A stretch of DNA of 32,490 bases, from contig CANGUP010000017.1 of the NCBI GenBank assembly GCA_947457105.1, positions 1 to 32,490 on the forward strand. Direction: 5' to 3'. The stretch comes from Flavobacteriaceae bacterium. GTDB lineage: Bacteria > Bacteroidota > Bacteroidia > Flavobacteriales > Flavobacteriaceae. Position 1 is the stretch's first letter. Every line of letters begins with the position of its first letter. Shown one piece after another: positions 1 through 7,950 of this stretch. The notes beneath the pieces are model-generated. The model searched no databases, was not told the origin of the DNA, and worked only from the letters and a program-made list of their open reading frames with translations. A program made the translations under genes and the position numbers.

Positions 1-22
1 ACCTCTAACGTTAATTAGAGGT
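1..22. terminator. Hairpin downstream of the tRNA gene
   Basis: A perfect 7-bp stem (ACCTCTA / TAGAGGT) with an 8-base loop lies just beyond the 3' end of the minus-strand tRNA. The plus-strand side runs into TTTT. The T-run expected for the minus-strand direction would lie outside the window. It probably ends the tRNA transcript and perhaps a convergent gene to the left. Confidence 0.6.
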
Positions 23-29
23 TTTACAG

Positions 30-102
<73 letters not shown>

Positions 103-141
103 ATTACAAAAACAGAATATGATGTTCTTATTTTGTGAGTG

Positions 142-174
142 CAAATATATAGCATTTGTTTGTTTTGATGCAAA
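142..174 (-). promoter_or_regulatory. Promoter of tRNA-Gly
   Basis: On the minus strand a perfect Bacteroidetes -7 box TATATTTG (142-149) is preceded by TTTG (171-174) with a 21-base spacer. It lies about 40 bases upstream of the mature tRNA 5' end. Confidence 0.6.
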
Positions 175-277
175 TTTTTTTTGAAAAATTTTTGTGTAGA
201 AAAAATTTTACAAATCTAAGCTAGTCTAAAAGTTTTATTATTAATTTGTTATCATTTAATTTGCATTGAAATTTTTT

Positions 278-718
278 ATGAAAGAGATTAAAAAAATCAG
301 CTCAAGAGACACTTTTTTGGTTCGCCATCCTATTTTAAGAGAAGGAAAACCAATTGAAAGTTGTCAATTTGATGGAGATGATTTAGAAACAACAACTCAT
401 TTTGGATTATTTATTGACAAAAATATAACAGGAGTACTATCTGTTTTTAAAAATAATAATGTTATATTTAGTTCTGAAAATCAATTTCAAATAAGAGGAA
501 TGGCTATTCTAAAGGATTTTCAAAGGAAAGGCTTTGGTGATGAACTAATAAAACATGCTGAAGTATATATAAAAAGTCAGTTTGGAAAATTAATCTGGTT
601 TAATGCTCGTGAAAATGCTGTTCCGTTTTATGAAAAATTGGGTTACATTAAAATTGGAGAGCCATTTTTTATTGCCGATATTGGAATCCATTATAATATG
701 AAAAAAGAAATTGGCTAA
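278..718 (+). CDS. GNAT family N-acetyltransferase
   Basis: This is a small acetyl-CoA-dependent N-acetyltransferase of the GNAT superfamily; the substrate cannot be read from sequence. The acetyl-CoA loop (motif A) is seen in RGMAILKDFQRKGFGDELI, with Q/RxxGxG shown as QRKGFG. Motif B is seen as NARENAVPFYEKLGYIKIGE, the usual Phe-Tyr-x-x-x-Gly-Phe/Tyr ending. The ORF track begins at a TTG at 266, but an in-frame ATG at 278 (MKEIKKISSR) is the more likely start and gives 146 residues, a normal length for a single-domain GNAT. Its stop overlaps the next start (TAATG), so it is probably translationally coupled to the L,D-transpeptidase. No strong promoter is visible; the nearest -7-like match (TTAATTTG at 256-263) has one mismatch. 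Confidence 0.85.
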   Translation: MKEIKKISSRDTFLVRHPILREGKPIESCQFDGDDLETTTHFGLFIDKNITGVLSVFKNNNVIFSSENQFQIRGMAILKDFQRKGFGDELIKHAEVYIKSQFGKLIWFNARENAVPFYEKLGYIKIGEPFFIADIGIHYNMKKEIG

Positions 719-2427
719 TGCCTATGAATAAATTTTACATTTTAATTCTACTTATCGTTTTTTCAAGTTGCAAAAGAAACATTTCAAATGAATCTTCTGC
801 AGAGGCCTCTTTTATTGACTTTTCTCTTTTTGGAGATGATAGAATTAAAATTGACTCCACTTTAATTAATACTTCTAAAGACGAAGATTTTAAGGCTTTT
901 TATAAAAAATTCAACTACGAAACTGCTTGGAATAAAAAAGAACACAGAGATTTTATAATTAATGAAATTAGCAAAGCTGAAAATGAAGGTCTAGAATCAA
1001 AAGACTATAATTATGAAACTTTAAAATCTTTTGAAACTAAATTTGATGACCTACCAGATTCCACAATAATAAAATATGATTTACTTCTAACTTCAAGCAC
1101 ACAACTTTATGTAAATCATATTAGTAAAGGAAAGTTAAATCCGAAAAAACTTTATAAAGATTGGGATTTAGAAGAAAAAAAAATAAATATAAATGAGATA
1201 CTTTATGATTGTATTGACAACAACAACTTCAGTAAAGCCATTGAAAACTGTAAACCTAATCACATCATTTATAAAAAACTAAAAAACTGTTTAAAAATAT
1301 TACAGCAATTTCCTGAGGAGACAACCTATGAATTGATTGATATTAGAGAAAGAATTGTACCTAATAAAAAAAGCAAATACTTACCAATCGTCAAGAAAAG
1401 ATTAATGTATTGGGGCGATATAGTTGAAAAAGACACGATATTATCAACTGTTTATGATAAGAAAACACAAGAAGCAGTAAAAATATTTCAAGCTAGACAT
1501 GGGCTAAGACCTGACGCAGTGATTGGCAGAAGCACTATTGACGCCTTAAATTATTCTAGAAATCAAAGAATAGAACAAGTCGTTGTAAATATGGAGCGTT
1601 GGAGATGGTTTGCTCACGATTTTGGAAATCATTATCTCTTGATAAATATTCCAGATTATAGTATTGTTGCCGTAAAAGATAATGATACTACTCAAAGTCA
1701 AAAAGTTGTAGTCGGAAAAGGTACCCGAGCTACACCAATATTAGAATCAAAAATATCTAATATCAATTTAAACCCTAATTGGACAGTTCCTCCAACAATT
1801 CTGAAAGAAGATATTTATCCCGAAGCAGAAAAAGACAGAGGTGTTTTTAGAAAAAAAGGATTGAAAATTTTTGATAGAAAAAATAATGAAGTAAGTCCTT
1901 GGTCTTGGAAAAAAGAAGATGCAAACAAATATAAATATATTCAAGATCCTGGAAGAAACAACTCACTTGGATCAATGAAAATTAATTTTCCAAATAGATA
2001 TTCTGTTTATCTTCATGATACTAACCATAGAGATTACTTTGCTTTCTCATATCGTTCATTAAGTTCTGGATGTGTGCGTTTAGAGAAACCATTAGAAATG
2101 GCAAGTTACATAATAAATGACACTACAAAATGGTCATTAAAAAGAATTAAAGACACTACAGATATTAAATATTACTATAAACTACAAAAAGCTAAACAAA
2201 AAGAAATTGACAAAATCAATGCTAAAATACTAGCTAAAAATCCAAATTTTGTAATTGAAAAGAAAAACCTTCCAAAACCAGAATTAAAAACCATTGTTAT
2301 TAAAATTTATGAAGATATTTTTATTCATCAACTATATTGGACAGCTTGGGAAACAAATGGTATTTTAAATTTTAGAGAGGATATATATTGTCTTGATGCT
2401 AATTTGTACTCCAAATTAAGATATTAA
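718..2427 (+). CDS. L,D-transpeptidase (YcbB/LdtD-like), lipoprotein
   Basis: This is a cell-wall enzyme predicted to make 3-3 crosslinks between peptidoglycan stems. The N-terminus MNKFYILILLIVFSSC has a hydrophobic core and lipobox, so the mature protein should begin at the lipidated Cys and sit in the periplasm; no LES-type acidic export motif follows the Cys. A long helical scaffold region comes next. A peptidoglycan-binding module follows at about residues 240-280 (TQEAVKIFQARHGLRPDAVIG). The YkuD catalytic domain has His about 433 (YLHDTNHRD) and nucleophile Cys about 452 (SLSSGCVRL). At 569 residues it matches the large YcbB class. A second ATG at 724 gives a tighter signal peptide and may be the true start; the ATG at 718 overlaps the stop of the upstream GNAT gene. 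Confidence 0.92.
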   Translation: MPMNKFYILILLIVFSSCKRNISNESSAEASFIDFSLFGDDRIKIDSTLINTSKDEDFKAFYKKFNYETAWNKKEHRDFIINEISKAENEGLESKDYNYETLKSFETKFDDLPDSTIIKYDLLLTSSTQLYVNHISKGKLNPKKLYKDWDLEEKKININEILYDCIDNNNFSKAIENCKPNHIIYKKLKNCLKILQQFPEETTYELIDIRERIVPNKKSKYLPIVKKRLMYWGDIVEKDTILSTVYDKKTQEAVKIFQARHGLRPDAVIGRSTIDALNYSRNQRIEQVVVNMERWRWFAHDFGNHYLLINIPDYSIVAVKDNDTTQSQKVVVGKGTRATPILESKISNINLNPNWTVPPTILKEDIYPEAEKDRGVFRKKGLKIFDRKNNEVSPWSWKKEDANKYKYIQDPGRNNSLGSMKINFPNRYSVYLHDTNHRDYFAFSYRSLSSGCVRLEKPLEMASYIINDTTKWSLKRIKDTTDIKYYYKLQKAKQKEIDKINAKILAKNPNFVIEKKNLPKPELKTIVIKIYEDIFIHQLYWTAWETNGILNFREDIYCLDANLYSKLRY

Positions 2428-2428
2428 T

Positions 2429-2608
2429 TTAGAATTGTTTACATAATTTTTGGAAGGATGATAAATAAACAGACACGATTTGTTCTTTATTGTAAAAAAA
2501 ATCACTTGATTTAATGGGATATGCTGAATAACCTTGACTTCTAAAAATTCTTTTGTGATTTTATAAACCAAAATTACGCAATAGAGCCAAAACCTTTGTC
2601 AAAGCCAT
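2429..2608 (-). pseudogene. Decayed small ORF with one in-frame stop
   Basis: On the minus strand an ATG at 2608 opens a 60-codon frame (MALTKVLALLRNFGL, then TAA, then about 43 open codons containing RSQGYSAYPIKSSDFFYNKE) that ends just outside the L,D-transpeptidase stop. The single internal TAA makes it a broken ORF. A second minus-strand frame over the same bases is also open (VYKITKEFLEVKVIQHIPLNQ), so the original frame is uncertain. I do not recognise a family. It may be chance open sequence in AT-rich DNA. Confidence 0.25.
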
Positions 2609-2639
2609 AAACTATGCCTATTAGCTTTGATAAAGGTTT
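2590..2639. repeat. Inverted repeat, 15 of 16 bp, 18-base loop
   Basis: The arms AAACCTTTGTCAAAGC (2590-2605) and GCTTTGATAAAGGTTT (2624-2639) pair with one mismatch. No T-run follows on either strand beyond three or four Ts, so it is not a clean intrinsic terminator. It lies in the 433-base gap between the L,D-transpeptidase and DUF5916 genes and could be a transcript end, a protein-binding palindrome or a remnant of a mobile element. Confidence 0.65.
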
Positions 2640-2665
2640 CAAAATTTGTTTGATTTTTCTAATCC

Positions 2666-2758
2666 TTAATTTTGGATAAAAGATTTAACAACATAAGTAG
2701 CGGCATAAATTACAAAAGCTTTTTTTCTAGCATTATCGTTAATACTTTTATAAACCAT
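2666..2758 (-). CDS. Possible 30-residue small protein
   Basis: An ATG-to-TAA frame too short for the ORF track encodes MVYKSINDNARKKAFV followed by IYAATYVVKSFIQN. It has a basic front half and a hydrophobic AFVIYAATYVV segment, so it could be a small amphipathic or membrane peptide. The 16-bp inverted repeat lies downstream of it on the same strand and could end its transcript. No convincing -7 box is visible upstream. It may be a fragment of a decayed gene. Nothing confirms translation. Confidence 0.25.
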   Translation of the reverse strand: MVYKSINDNARKKAFVIYAATYVVKSFIQN

Positions 2759-2820
2759 TTTACTTTATTTACAATCTATGTTTGCATCTCTAAATTACTC
2801 CAATACTAATACAATTATCA

Positions 2821-2850
2821 TTGCGCAATAATTATAAAGATTTATATTTG
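2821..2850 (+). promoter_or_regulatory. Promoter of the DUF5916 gene
   Basis: TTG (2821-2823), a 19-base spacer and a perfect -7 box TATATTTG (2843-2850) form the best plus-strand promoter in the window. The start codon at 2861 lies only about 7 bases after the expected transcription start, so the leader is extremely short. Confidence 0.75.
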
Positions 2851-2860
2851 CCTAATCAAC

Positions 2861-5302
2861 ATGAAGAAAATGTTTAAAGAAAAGTTAGTTTTTTCCTTTA
2901 TATGTTCATTAGCAACTACTTTGAGTTTTTCGCAAACACAAAAAAAGACTTTACAAACAAAATTTTGTTCTGAAAAAATTACCATTGACGGAAAATTTGA
3001 TGAACCCACTTGGAAAACAGCTGCAATTGCAACAGATTTTGTAATGATTGAACCCAATAATGGTGAGCCAGAAAAAAATAATAGACGTTCAGAGGTTAAA
3101 ATAGTTTATGACAATGAAGCCATTTATATTGCTGCTACAATGTATGATGACCAACCAACCAAGATTTTAAAAGAGCTTACAGCTCGAGATGATTTTGGAT
3201 CTGCTGATCATTTCGGAATATTTTTCAATGGTTATAATGACGGTCAACAAGAATTTCGTTTTTATGTTAGTGCTGCTGGTGTTCAACAAGATTGTATATA
3301 CACAGAAGCTAATGGTGCGGATTTTAGTATAAATTCTATTTGGGATAGTAAGACAAATATCACAGATTATGGATGGACAATTGAATTAAAGATTCCTTAT
3401 GCAGCCCTTCGTTTTTCTAATGAAAAAAAACAAACTTGGGGATTAAATATGTTTCGTGAGGTATATAGAGACCGTTTTCAATATACTTGGAATTTAATTG
3501 ATATTAATTTACAAACAGAAGCCAACCAAGCTGGAATTCTTGAAGGCATTGAAAACATTAAAACCCCTACTCGATTATTTTTAATCCCTTACACCTCTTA
3601 CTATTTGAGTGGAAATGATTCTAACAAAACCAAAGGTGAATTTAAAGGTGGCTTAGATGTAAAATACGGTATCAATGATGCTTTTACACTCGATGCAATT
3701 CTTGTGCCCGATTTTGGCCAAGCTGCTTTTGACAGAGTAGAACTTAACCTTGGGCCGTTTGAGCAGCAATTTGCAGAAAATAGACCTTTTTTTACCGAAG
3801 GAACTGATTTATTTAATAAAGGAAATCTATTTTATTCTAGAAGAATTGGTGGCGAACCATCGGTACAACCAACATTATCATCTGACGAAGATTTTATTGA
3901 ATATCCTTCAACAGTAAATTTATTAAATGCCTTAAAAGTATCTGGTAGAACCAAAGGTGGATTAGGAATTGGAATTCTAAATGCAGTGACAGAAAAAACA
4001 GATGCTGTAATAAGAAATAATATCACTGGTGAAACAAGAAATGAATTAATAGAACCCTTGGCAAACTTCAACCTTTTTGTATTAGACCAACGTTTTAGAC
4101 AAAATTCATCTGTTTCATTTATCAACACCAATGTCACAAGAAATGGTGAATATAGAGACGCTAATGTGTCTGCATTAATATATGATTTAAATACCAAGAA
4201 AAACACTTTTAATTTATCCGGTGATTATAAATTTAGCTATGTAAACGATTACCTTCTCGAGAATAGAAACGGTTATAACACCTCGATAAACTTAGGAAAA
4301 ACAAAAGGTAAGTACCGTTATAGTATTGGCAGCCAGTATGTTTCGGAAAAATGGGACAACAACGATCTGGGAATCAACTTTCAAACCAATTATCATGCTG
4401 TTTATGGTAATGCAAGTTATAGAATTATAAAACCTACAAAGACATTTAACACCTTAAATGTACAATTAAATTTATATTCAGAATTTAACAATACAACAGG
4501 TAGTGTTCAAGAATCAATTGCTAACTTAAATTTTAATTCTACCAACAAAAGAAATGATTATCATGGATTTGGTCTTAACTCTAGACCAATTGAAGTCTAT
4601 GATTATTACGAACCTCGATCGGCAGACAATAGTAAATTCTTAATCATTCCTCGAAGATTTGGAGGAAATTACTTTTTTTCGTCAAATTATGCTAAAAAAT
4701 TCGCATTAGATTTTGGCCCGTCAATATCTTTTTTTGACGAAAAAGACCGACTAAACTTTAATTTACTTGTAAGTCCAAGATATCGCTTTTCAGACAAATT
4801 ATTACTAATATATAGTTCTAGATTTTCAAGACAAGTTAACGATATTGGTTGGATAGATTTCGATAATTCGGATAACGCTATATTAGCAAAACGCAATAGA
4901 AATACCTACACTAACACATTGTCAGGAAAATATGCAATCAATGATTTAATAACTTTTAATCTTTCTATTCGCCATTATTGGAGTTACGCAATTAATAAAG
5001 CGATACTAACTCTTAAAGACGACGGCACTTTTGAAACCAATACCAATTACAACAAAAATAGAAACTCAAATTTTAACACTTGGAATATGGACTTGTCTTT
5101 TTCTTGGTGGTTTGCTCCTGGTAGTCAAATGTCAATACTATATCGTAATAACTCTTCTTTATTTGCAAGAGAATTTAATAAAGAAATTGGTAGTAATTTT
5201 AGAGATTCCGTTAATCAAGAAAATCTTAATCATATTTTATCTGTTAGTATTCGCTATTTTATTGATTACAACTCTGCTAAAAACTGGTTTTCTAAAAAAT
5301 AA
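2861..5302 (+). CDS. DUF5916 / CBM9-like outer-membrane protein
   Basis: This is an exported 813-residue protein with a signal peptide (LVFSFICSLATTLSFSQ). Residues about 35-230 look like the carbohydrate-binding family 9-like fold that opens DUF5916 proteins (ITIDGKFDEPTWKTA, with the DGxxDExxW pattern, then NMFREVYRDRFQYTWN). The remainder (FGQAAFDRVELNLGPFEQQFAENRPFFTEGTDLF and onward) is the DUF5916 region, rich in aromatic, alternating strands and ending FIDYN-type, consistent with an outer-membrane beta-barrel. The substrate is unknown; binding of a glycan or another surface ligand is an inference from the CBM9-like fold. It stands alone with its own promoter and a gap on each side. Family placement is firm and function is open. 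Confidence 0.85.
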   Translation: MKKMFKEKLVFSFICSLATTLSFSQTQKKTLQTKFCSEKITIDGKFDEPTWKTAAIATDFVMIEPNNGEPEKNNRRSEVKIVYDNEAIYIAATMYDDQPTKILKELTARDDFGSADHFGIFFNGYNDGQQEFRFYVSAAGVQQDCIYTEANGADFSINSIWDSKTNITDYGWTIELKIPYAALRFSNEKKQTWGLNMFREVYRDRFQYTWNLIDINLQTEANQAGILEGIENIKTPTRLFLIPYTSYYLSGNDSNKTKGEFKGGLDVKYGINDAFTLDAILVPDFGQAAFDRVELNLGPFEQQFAENRPFFTEGTDLFNKGNLFYSRRIGGEPSVQPTLSSDEDFIEYPSTVNLLNALKVSGRTKGGLGIGILNAVTEKTDAVIRNNITGETRNELIEPLANFNLFVLDQRFRQNSSVSFINTNVTRNGEYRDANVSALIYDLNTKKNTFNLSGDYKFSYVNDYLLENRNGYNTSINLGKTKGKYRYSIGSQYVSEKWDNNDLGINFQTNYHAVYGNASYRIIKPTKTFNTLNVQLNLYSEFNNTTGSVQESIANLNFNSTNKRNDYHGFGLNSRPIEVYDYYEPRSADNSKFLIIPRRFGGNYFFSSNYAKKFALDFGPSISFFDEKDRLNFNLLVSPRYRFSDKLLLIYSSRFSRQVNDIGWIDFDNSDNAILAKRNRNTYTNTLSGKYAINDLITFNLSIRHYWSYAINKAILTLKDDGTFETNTNYNKNRNSNFNTWNMDLSFSWWFAPGSQMSILYRNNSSLFAREFNKEIGSNFRDSVNQENLNHILSVSIRYFIDYNSAKNWFSKK

Positions 5303-5386
5303 TTTTCTTAAGAAAACACTAAATCGTTTTCGTTATTTTTCAAATAAATTTACCTCCAACTTTTCATTTCAGCTATTGCAAATGCT

Positions 5387-5394
5387 TATCTTTG
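5387..5394 (+). promoter_or_regulatory. -7 box upstream of gpmI
   Basis: TATCTTTG is a perfect TAnnTTTG match that ends 17 bases before the gpmI ATG. No good TTG is seen 19-21 bases upstream. Confidence 0.55.
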
Positions 5395-5411
5395 TGTAAA
5401 ATACTATCACA

Positions 5412-6929
5412 ATGAACAAAAAAGTAATACTGATGATTCTTGACGGTTGGGGAAAATCTCCAGACCCAAAAGTTTCAGCAATAGATAACGCTAATGTGCC
5501 TTTTATAAATAGTTTATATACAAAATATCCAAACGCACAACTTAGAACTGATGGATTAAACGTTGGCTTACCCGAAGGACAAATGGGAAATTCTGAAGTT
5601 GGTCACATGAATCTTGGTGCTGGTCGAATTGTATATCAAGATTTGGCTAAAATAAATTTGGCTGTACAAAAGAAAACTATGAATCAAGAAAAACCGCTTC
5701 TTGATGCTTTCAAATATGCTAAAGAAAACAATAAAAAAGTACATTTTTTAGGTTTGGTATCTAATGGTGGTGTTCATTCACATACATCACATTTATTCGG
5801 ATTATTAGATGCTGCACAAGATTATGGCTTAGAAAAAGTGTTTGTTCATGCTTTTACAGATGGTCGAGATGTTGATCCAAAATCGGCAATTACAGATATA
5901 GCAAATCTTGAAAATCATATAAAAAACAATACTGCAAAAATCGCTACAATTATTGGTAGATATTATGCAATGGATAGAGATAAGCGTTGGGAAAGAGTGA
6001 AATTGGCCTACGATTTGGTAGTAAATTCTGAGGGAGAAAAATCTACAAATGCTGTAGAAAGTATAAAAAAAAGTTATGTTAATGATGTTACCGATGAATT
6101 CATACAACCTATTGTGATGACGTATGAAAATGGAAATCCATTAGCGAAAATTGAAGAAGATGATGTTGTAATTTTCTTCAATTTTAGAACCGATAGAGGT
6201 CGTGAATTGACAGAAGCTTTATCACAAAAAGATTTTCACGAGTTCAATATGCACAAAATGAATTTGTATTATGTTACCATGACCAACTATGATGATACAT
6301 ACAACAATGTTCATGTAATTTACGACAAAAACAACATCACTGAAACACTTGGAGAAGTTATAGAAAAAGCAGGAAAAACTCAAATTCGTATAGCAGAAAC
6401 TGAAAAATATCCTCACGTGACCTTCTTCTTTTCAGGTGGTAGAGAAATTCCATTTGTTGGCGAAACGAGAATCTTAAGAAATTCACCAAAAGTTGCCACT
6501 TACGATTTGCAGCCCGAAATGAGTGCTTTCGAATTAAAAGACGCTTTAGTTCCAGAACTTAAAAAAGGTGAAGTAGATTTTGTATGTTTAAATTTTGCAA
6601 ATGGCGACATGGTTGGACACACAGGTATTATGGAAGCTGCTATAAAAGCTTGCGAAGCTGTTGATACTTGTGTAAAAGAAGTGGTTGAAAGTGCTTTAGA
6701 AAACAACTACTCTACTATTATCATTGCAGACCACGGAAATTGTGAAACTATGATTAATCCTGATGGATCTCCAAATACAGCTCATACAACGAATCCGGTG
6801 CCAATTATTCTAGTTGATAAAGATTTAAAAACTATTCATAATGGCGTTTTAGGTGACATCGCTCCTACTATTTTAGAATTAATGGGAATTGAAAAACCTG
6901 CAGTTATGACACAGCATTCGTTACTGTAA
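5412..6929 (+). CDS. gpmI: 2,3-bisphosphoglycerate-independent phosphoglycerate mutase
   Basis: This enzyme interconverts 3-phosphoglycerate and 2-phosphoglycerate in glycolysis and gluconeogenesis, using two Mn2+ ions and a phosphoserine intermediate in the cytoplasm. The 505-residue length is standard. The metal-binding start VILMILDGWG holds the first Asp. The nucleophile is Ser61 in EGQMGNSEVGHMN. The substrate-binding HAFTDGRDVDPKSA, the FRTDRGRELT segment, NFANGDMVGHTG and ADHGNCE metal motifs are all present. The ORF runs from ATG to an intrinsic terminator without neighbours in the same unit. Nothing suggests damage. Confidence 0.98.
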   Translation: MNKKVILMILDGWGKSPDPKVSAIDNANVPFINSLYTKYPNAQLRTDGLNVGLPEGQMGNSEVGHMNLGAGRIVYQDLAKINLAVQKKTMNQEKPLLDAFKYAKENNKKVHFLGLVSNGGVHSHTSHLFGLLDAAQDYGLEKVFVHAFTDGRDVDPKSAITDIANLENHIKNNTAKIATIIGRYYAMDRDKRWERVKLAYDLVVNSEGEKSTNAVESIKKSYVNDVTDEFIQPIVMTYENGNPLAKIEEDDVVIFFNFRTDRGRELTEALSQKDFHEFNMHKMNLYYVTMTNYDDTYNNVHVIYDKNNITETLGEVIEKAGKTQIRIAETEKYPHVTFFFSGGREIPFVGETRILRNSPKVATYDLQPEMSAFELKDALVPELKKGEVDFVCLNFANGDMVGHTGIMEAAIKACEAVDTCVKEVVESALENNYSTIIIADHGNCETMINPDGSPNTAHTTNPVPIILVDKDLKTIHNGVLGDIAPTILELMGIEKPAVMTQHSLL

Positions 6930-6953
6930 GAATAAATAACATCAATTTTAAAT

Positions 6954-6983
6954 AAGAGATTCATTTTTTGAGTCTCTTTTTTT
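6954..6983 (+). terminator. Terminator of gpmI
   Basis: A 10-bp stem AAGAGATTCA/TGAGTCTCTT (one G-T pair) around a 5-base T loop is followed by TTTTT. It lies 24 bases after the gpmI stop. Confidence 0.85.
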
Positions 6984-7022
6984 ATGCCAAATATTATAAA
7001 TAAAAGTTAAAATTTCATAATC

Positions 7023-7054
7023 AATAGTATTACTATTATATTTGTATATATTTG
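7023..7054 (+). promoter_or_regulatory. Palindromic operator plus -7 boxes upstream of the mscS unit
   Basis: The palindrome AATAGT-ATT-ACTATT (7023-7037) overlaps by one base a perfect -7 box TATATTTG (7037-7044). A second perfect -7 box TATATTTG follows at 7047-7054. A weak TTTC (7013-7016) is the only -33 candidate. The same palindrome-box arrangement occurs at 7892-7913, so a repressor-type site inside the promoter is likely. Confidence 0.6.
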
Positions 7055-7092
7055 TATCAATTTTAAGTGTAAAACTTTTAAATTTTAGAATC

Positions 7093-7330
7093 ATGAAAAA
7101 AATTGGCAATTAGTGTATAATCTAAATCTACCAATTTTTAAAAATGATGCAAACGAAAAAAAACTTTATATAAATACACTTAGTAATAGTTTTAAGAATT
7201 AGAAAAAAATCCATTAAAATGAAATAAACATACAGAAGAGTTTTTTGAACAAGAATTAGATCGCTTATTAATAAACTCTAATTTATTACTTGAAAAAATT
7301 GATGAAATTGAAAAAAAAGAGAAAGAATAA
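7093..7330 (+). pseudogene. Broken small gene upstream of mscS
   Basis: Three coding-like pieces follow one another in different frames. An ATG at 7093 leads into a run of seven A bases and a quick stop. Adding one A would read MKKNWQLVYNLNLPIFKN and then DANEKKLYINTLSNSFKN, open to 7199. The frame then shifts to ELEKNPLK, is stopped by a TGA at 7220-7222, and continues as NKHTEEFFEQELDRLL to LLLEKIDEIEKKEKE, ending at a TAA at 7330. The last piece has no ATG, GTG or TTG start. I read this as one gene for a charged protein of roughly 78 residues, broken by an A-run deletion, a second shift and a nonsense codon. Sequencing error in the A-run could explain only the first lesion. It lies between the operator-promoter and mscS. 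Confidence 0.5.
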
Positions 7331-7352
7331 AAAATAATCAATAAAATAAATT

Positions 7353-7856
7353 ATGAAACCTATTACTATTCAAATCATTGAAACTGGTATAGTATTATTT
7401 TGCTACCTATTAACTTATTTTGCAACTAAAACTATAATAAACAACGCTTTAAAAAACACTCAATTACAAAGAGGTAGAAGAAAAATAATGATTAAAACCA
7501 TTAATCTATTGCTTTCATTAACGGCTATAATTCTACTTTCTGCAATTTGGGGTTTAAAACAAAATGAAATTGCCATTTTTGCTACATCTATATTAACAGC
7601 TTTTGGAATTGCATTTTTTGCTCAGTGGTCACTTCTGTCAAATATTACTTCCGGAATAATATTATTTTTCAATCATCCTCTAAAAATTGGTGATTACATT
7701 GAAGTTTTAGACAAAGATTATCCTTTTTCTGGCGAAATATCTGATTTGACCTATTTTTTTATTCATTTAACAACAGAAAATAACAAAATCATTACCATAC
7801 CAAATTCATTAATACTACAAAAATCAATCTCAATTACTGAGAAAGCAAAAGGTTAA
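7353..7856 (+). CDS. Small MscS-family mechanosensitive channel
   Basis: This is an inner-membrane protein of 167 residues. Three hydrophobic segments are seen at about residues 6-25, 47-66 and 71-103. The last runs into the MscS signature (LLSNITSGIILFFNHPLKIGDYIEV), which joins the pore helix to the beta domain. The protein then ends after IITIPNSLILQKSI, so the C-terminal alpha/beta cage of the 286-residue E. coli MscS is absent. Short MscS proteins of this design are known in Flavobacteriia, so this is likely natural and not a truncation. A role as a tension-gated release channel is inferred. It shares an operator-like promoter element with the following seven-gene operon. Confidence 0.85.
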   Translation: MKPITIQIIETGIVLFCYLLTYFATKTIINNALKNTQLQRGRRKIMIKTINLLLSLTAIILLSAIWGLKQNEIAIFATSILTAFGIAFFAQWSLLSNITSGIILFFNHPLKIGDYIEVLDKDYPFSGEISDLTYFFIHLTTENNKIITIPNSLILQKSISITEKAKG

Positions 7857-7891
7857 AAAAAAGCAAAAATAATAGCTAAAAAACAATTATT

Positions 7892-7913
7892 AATAGTTTT
7901 ACTATTATATTTG
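7892..7913 (+). promoter_or_regulatory. Palindromic operator plus -7 box of the LRR-TerC-TetR-exporter operon
   Basis: The palindrome AATAGT-TTT-ACTATT (7892-7906; 17 bases if the outer T/A pair is counted) overlaps by one base a perfect -7 box TATATTTG (7906-7913). This 22-base block differs from the one at 7023-7044 at one position. No good -33 TTG is seen. The placement across the promoter fits repression, most simply by the TetR protein encoded four genes downstream. Confidence 0.6.
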
Positions 7914-7950
7914 AAATTGAAAATCGTTTTTAACATTAAAAAAGTGCATC

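Noticed and set aside
5303-5316. Palindrome TTTTCTTAAGAAAA after the DUF5916 gene
   Set aside because: There is no loop and the stem is only A-T rich with no T-run after it, so it is not convincing as a terminator.
5031-5399. ORF of 122 residues on the plus strand with hydrophobic sequence
   Set aside because: It overlaps the 3' end of the DUF5916 gene in another frame and runs through the spacer and promoter of gpmI. Its composition is that of a shadow of AT-rich coding sequence.
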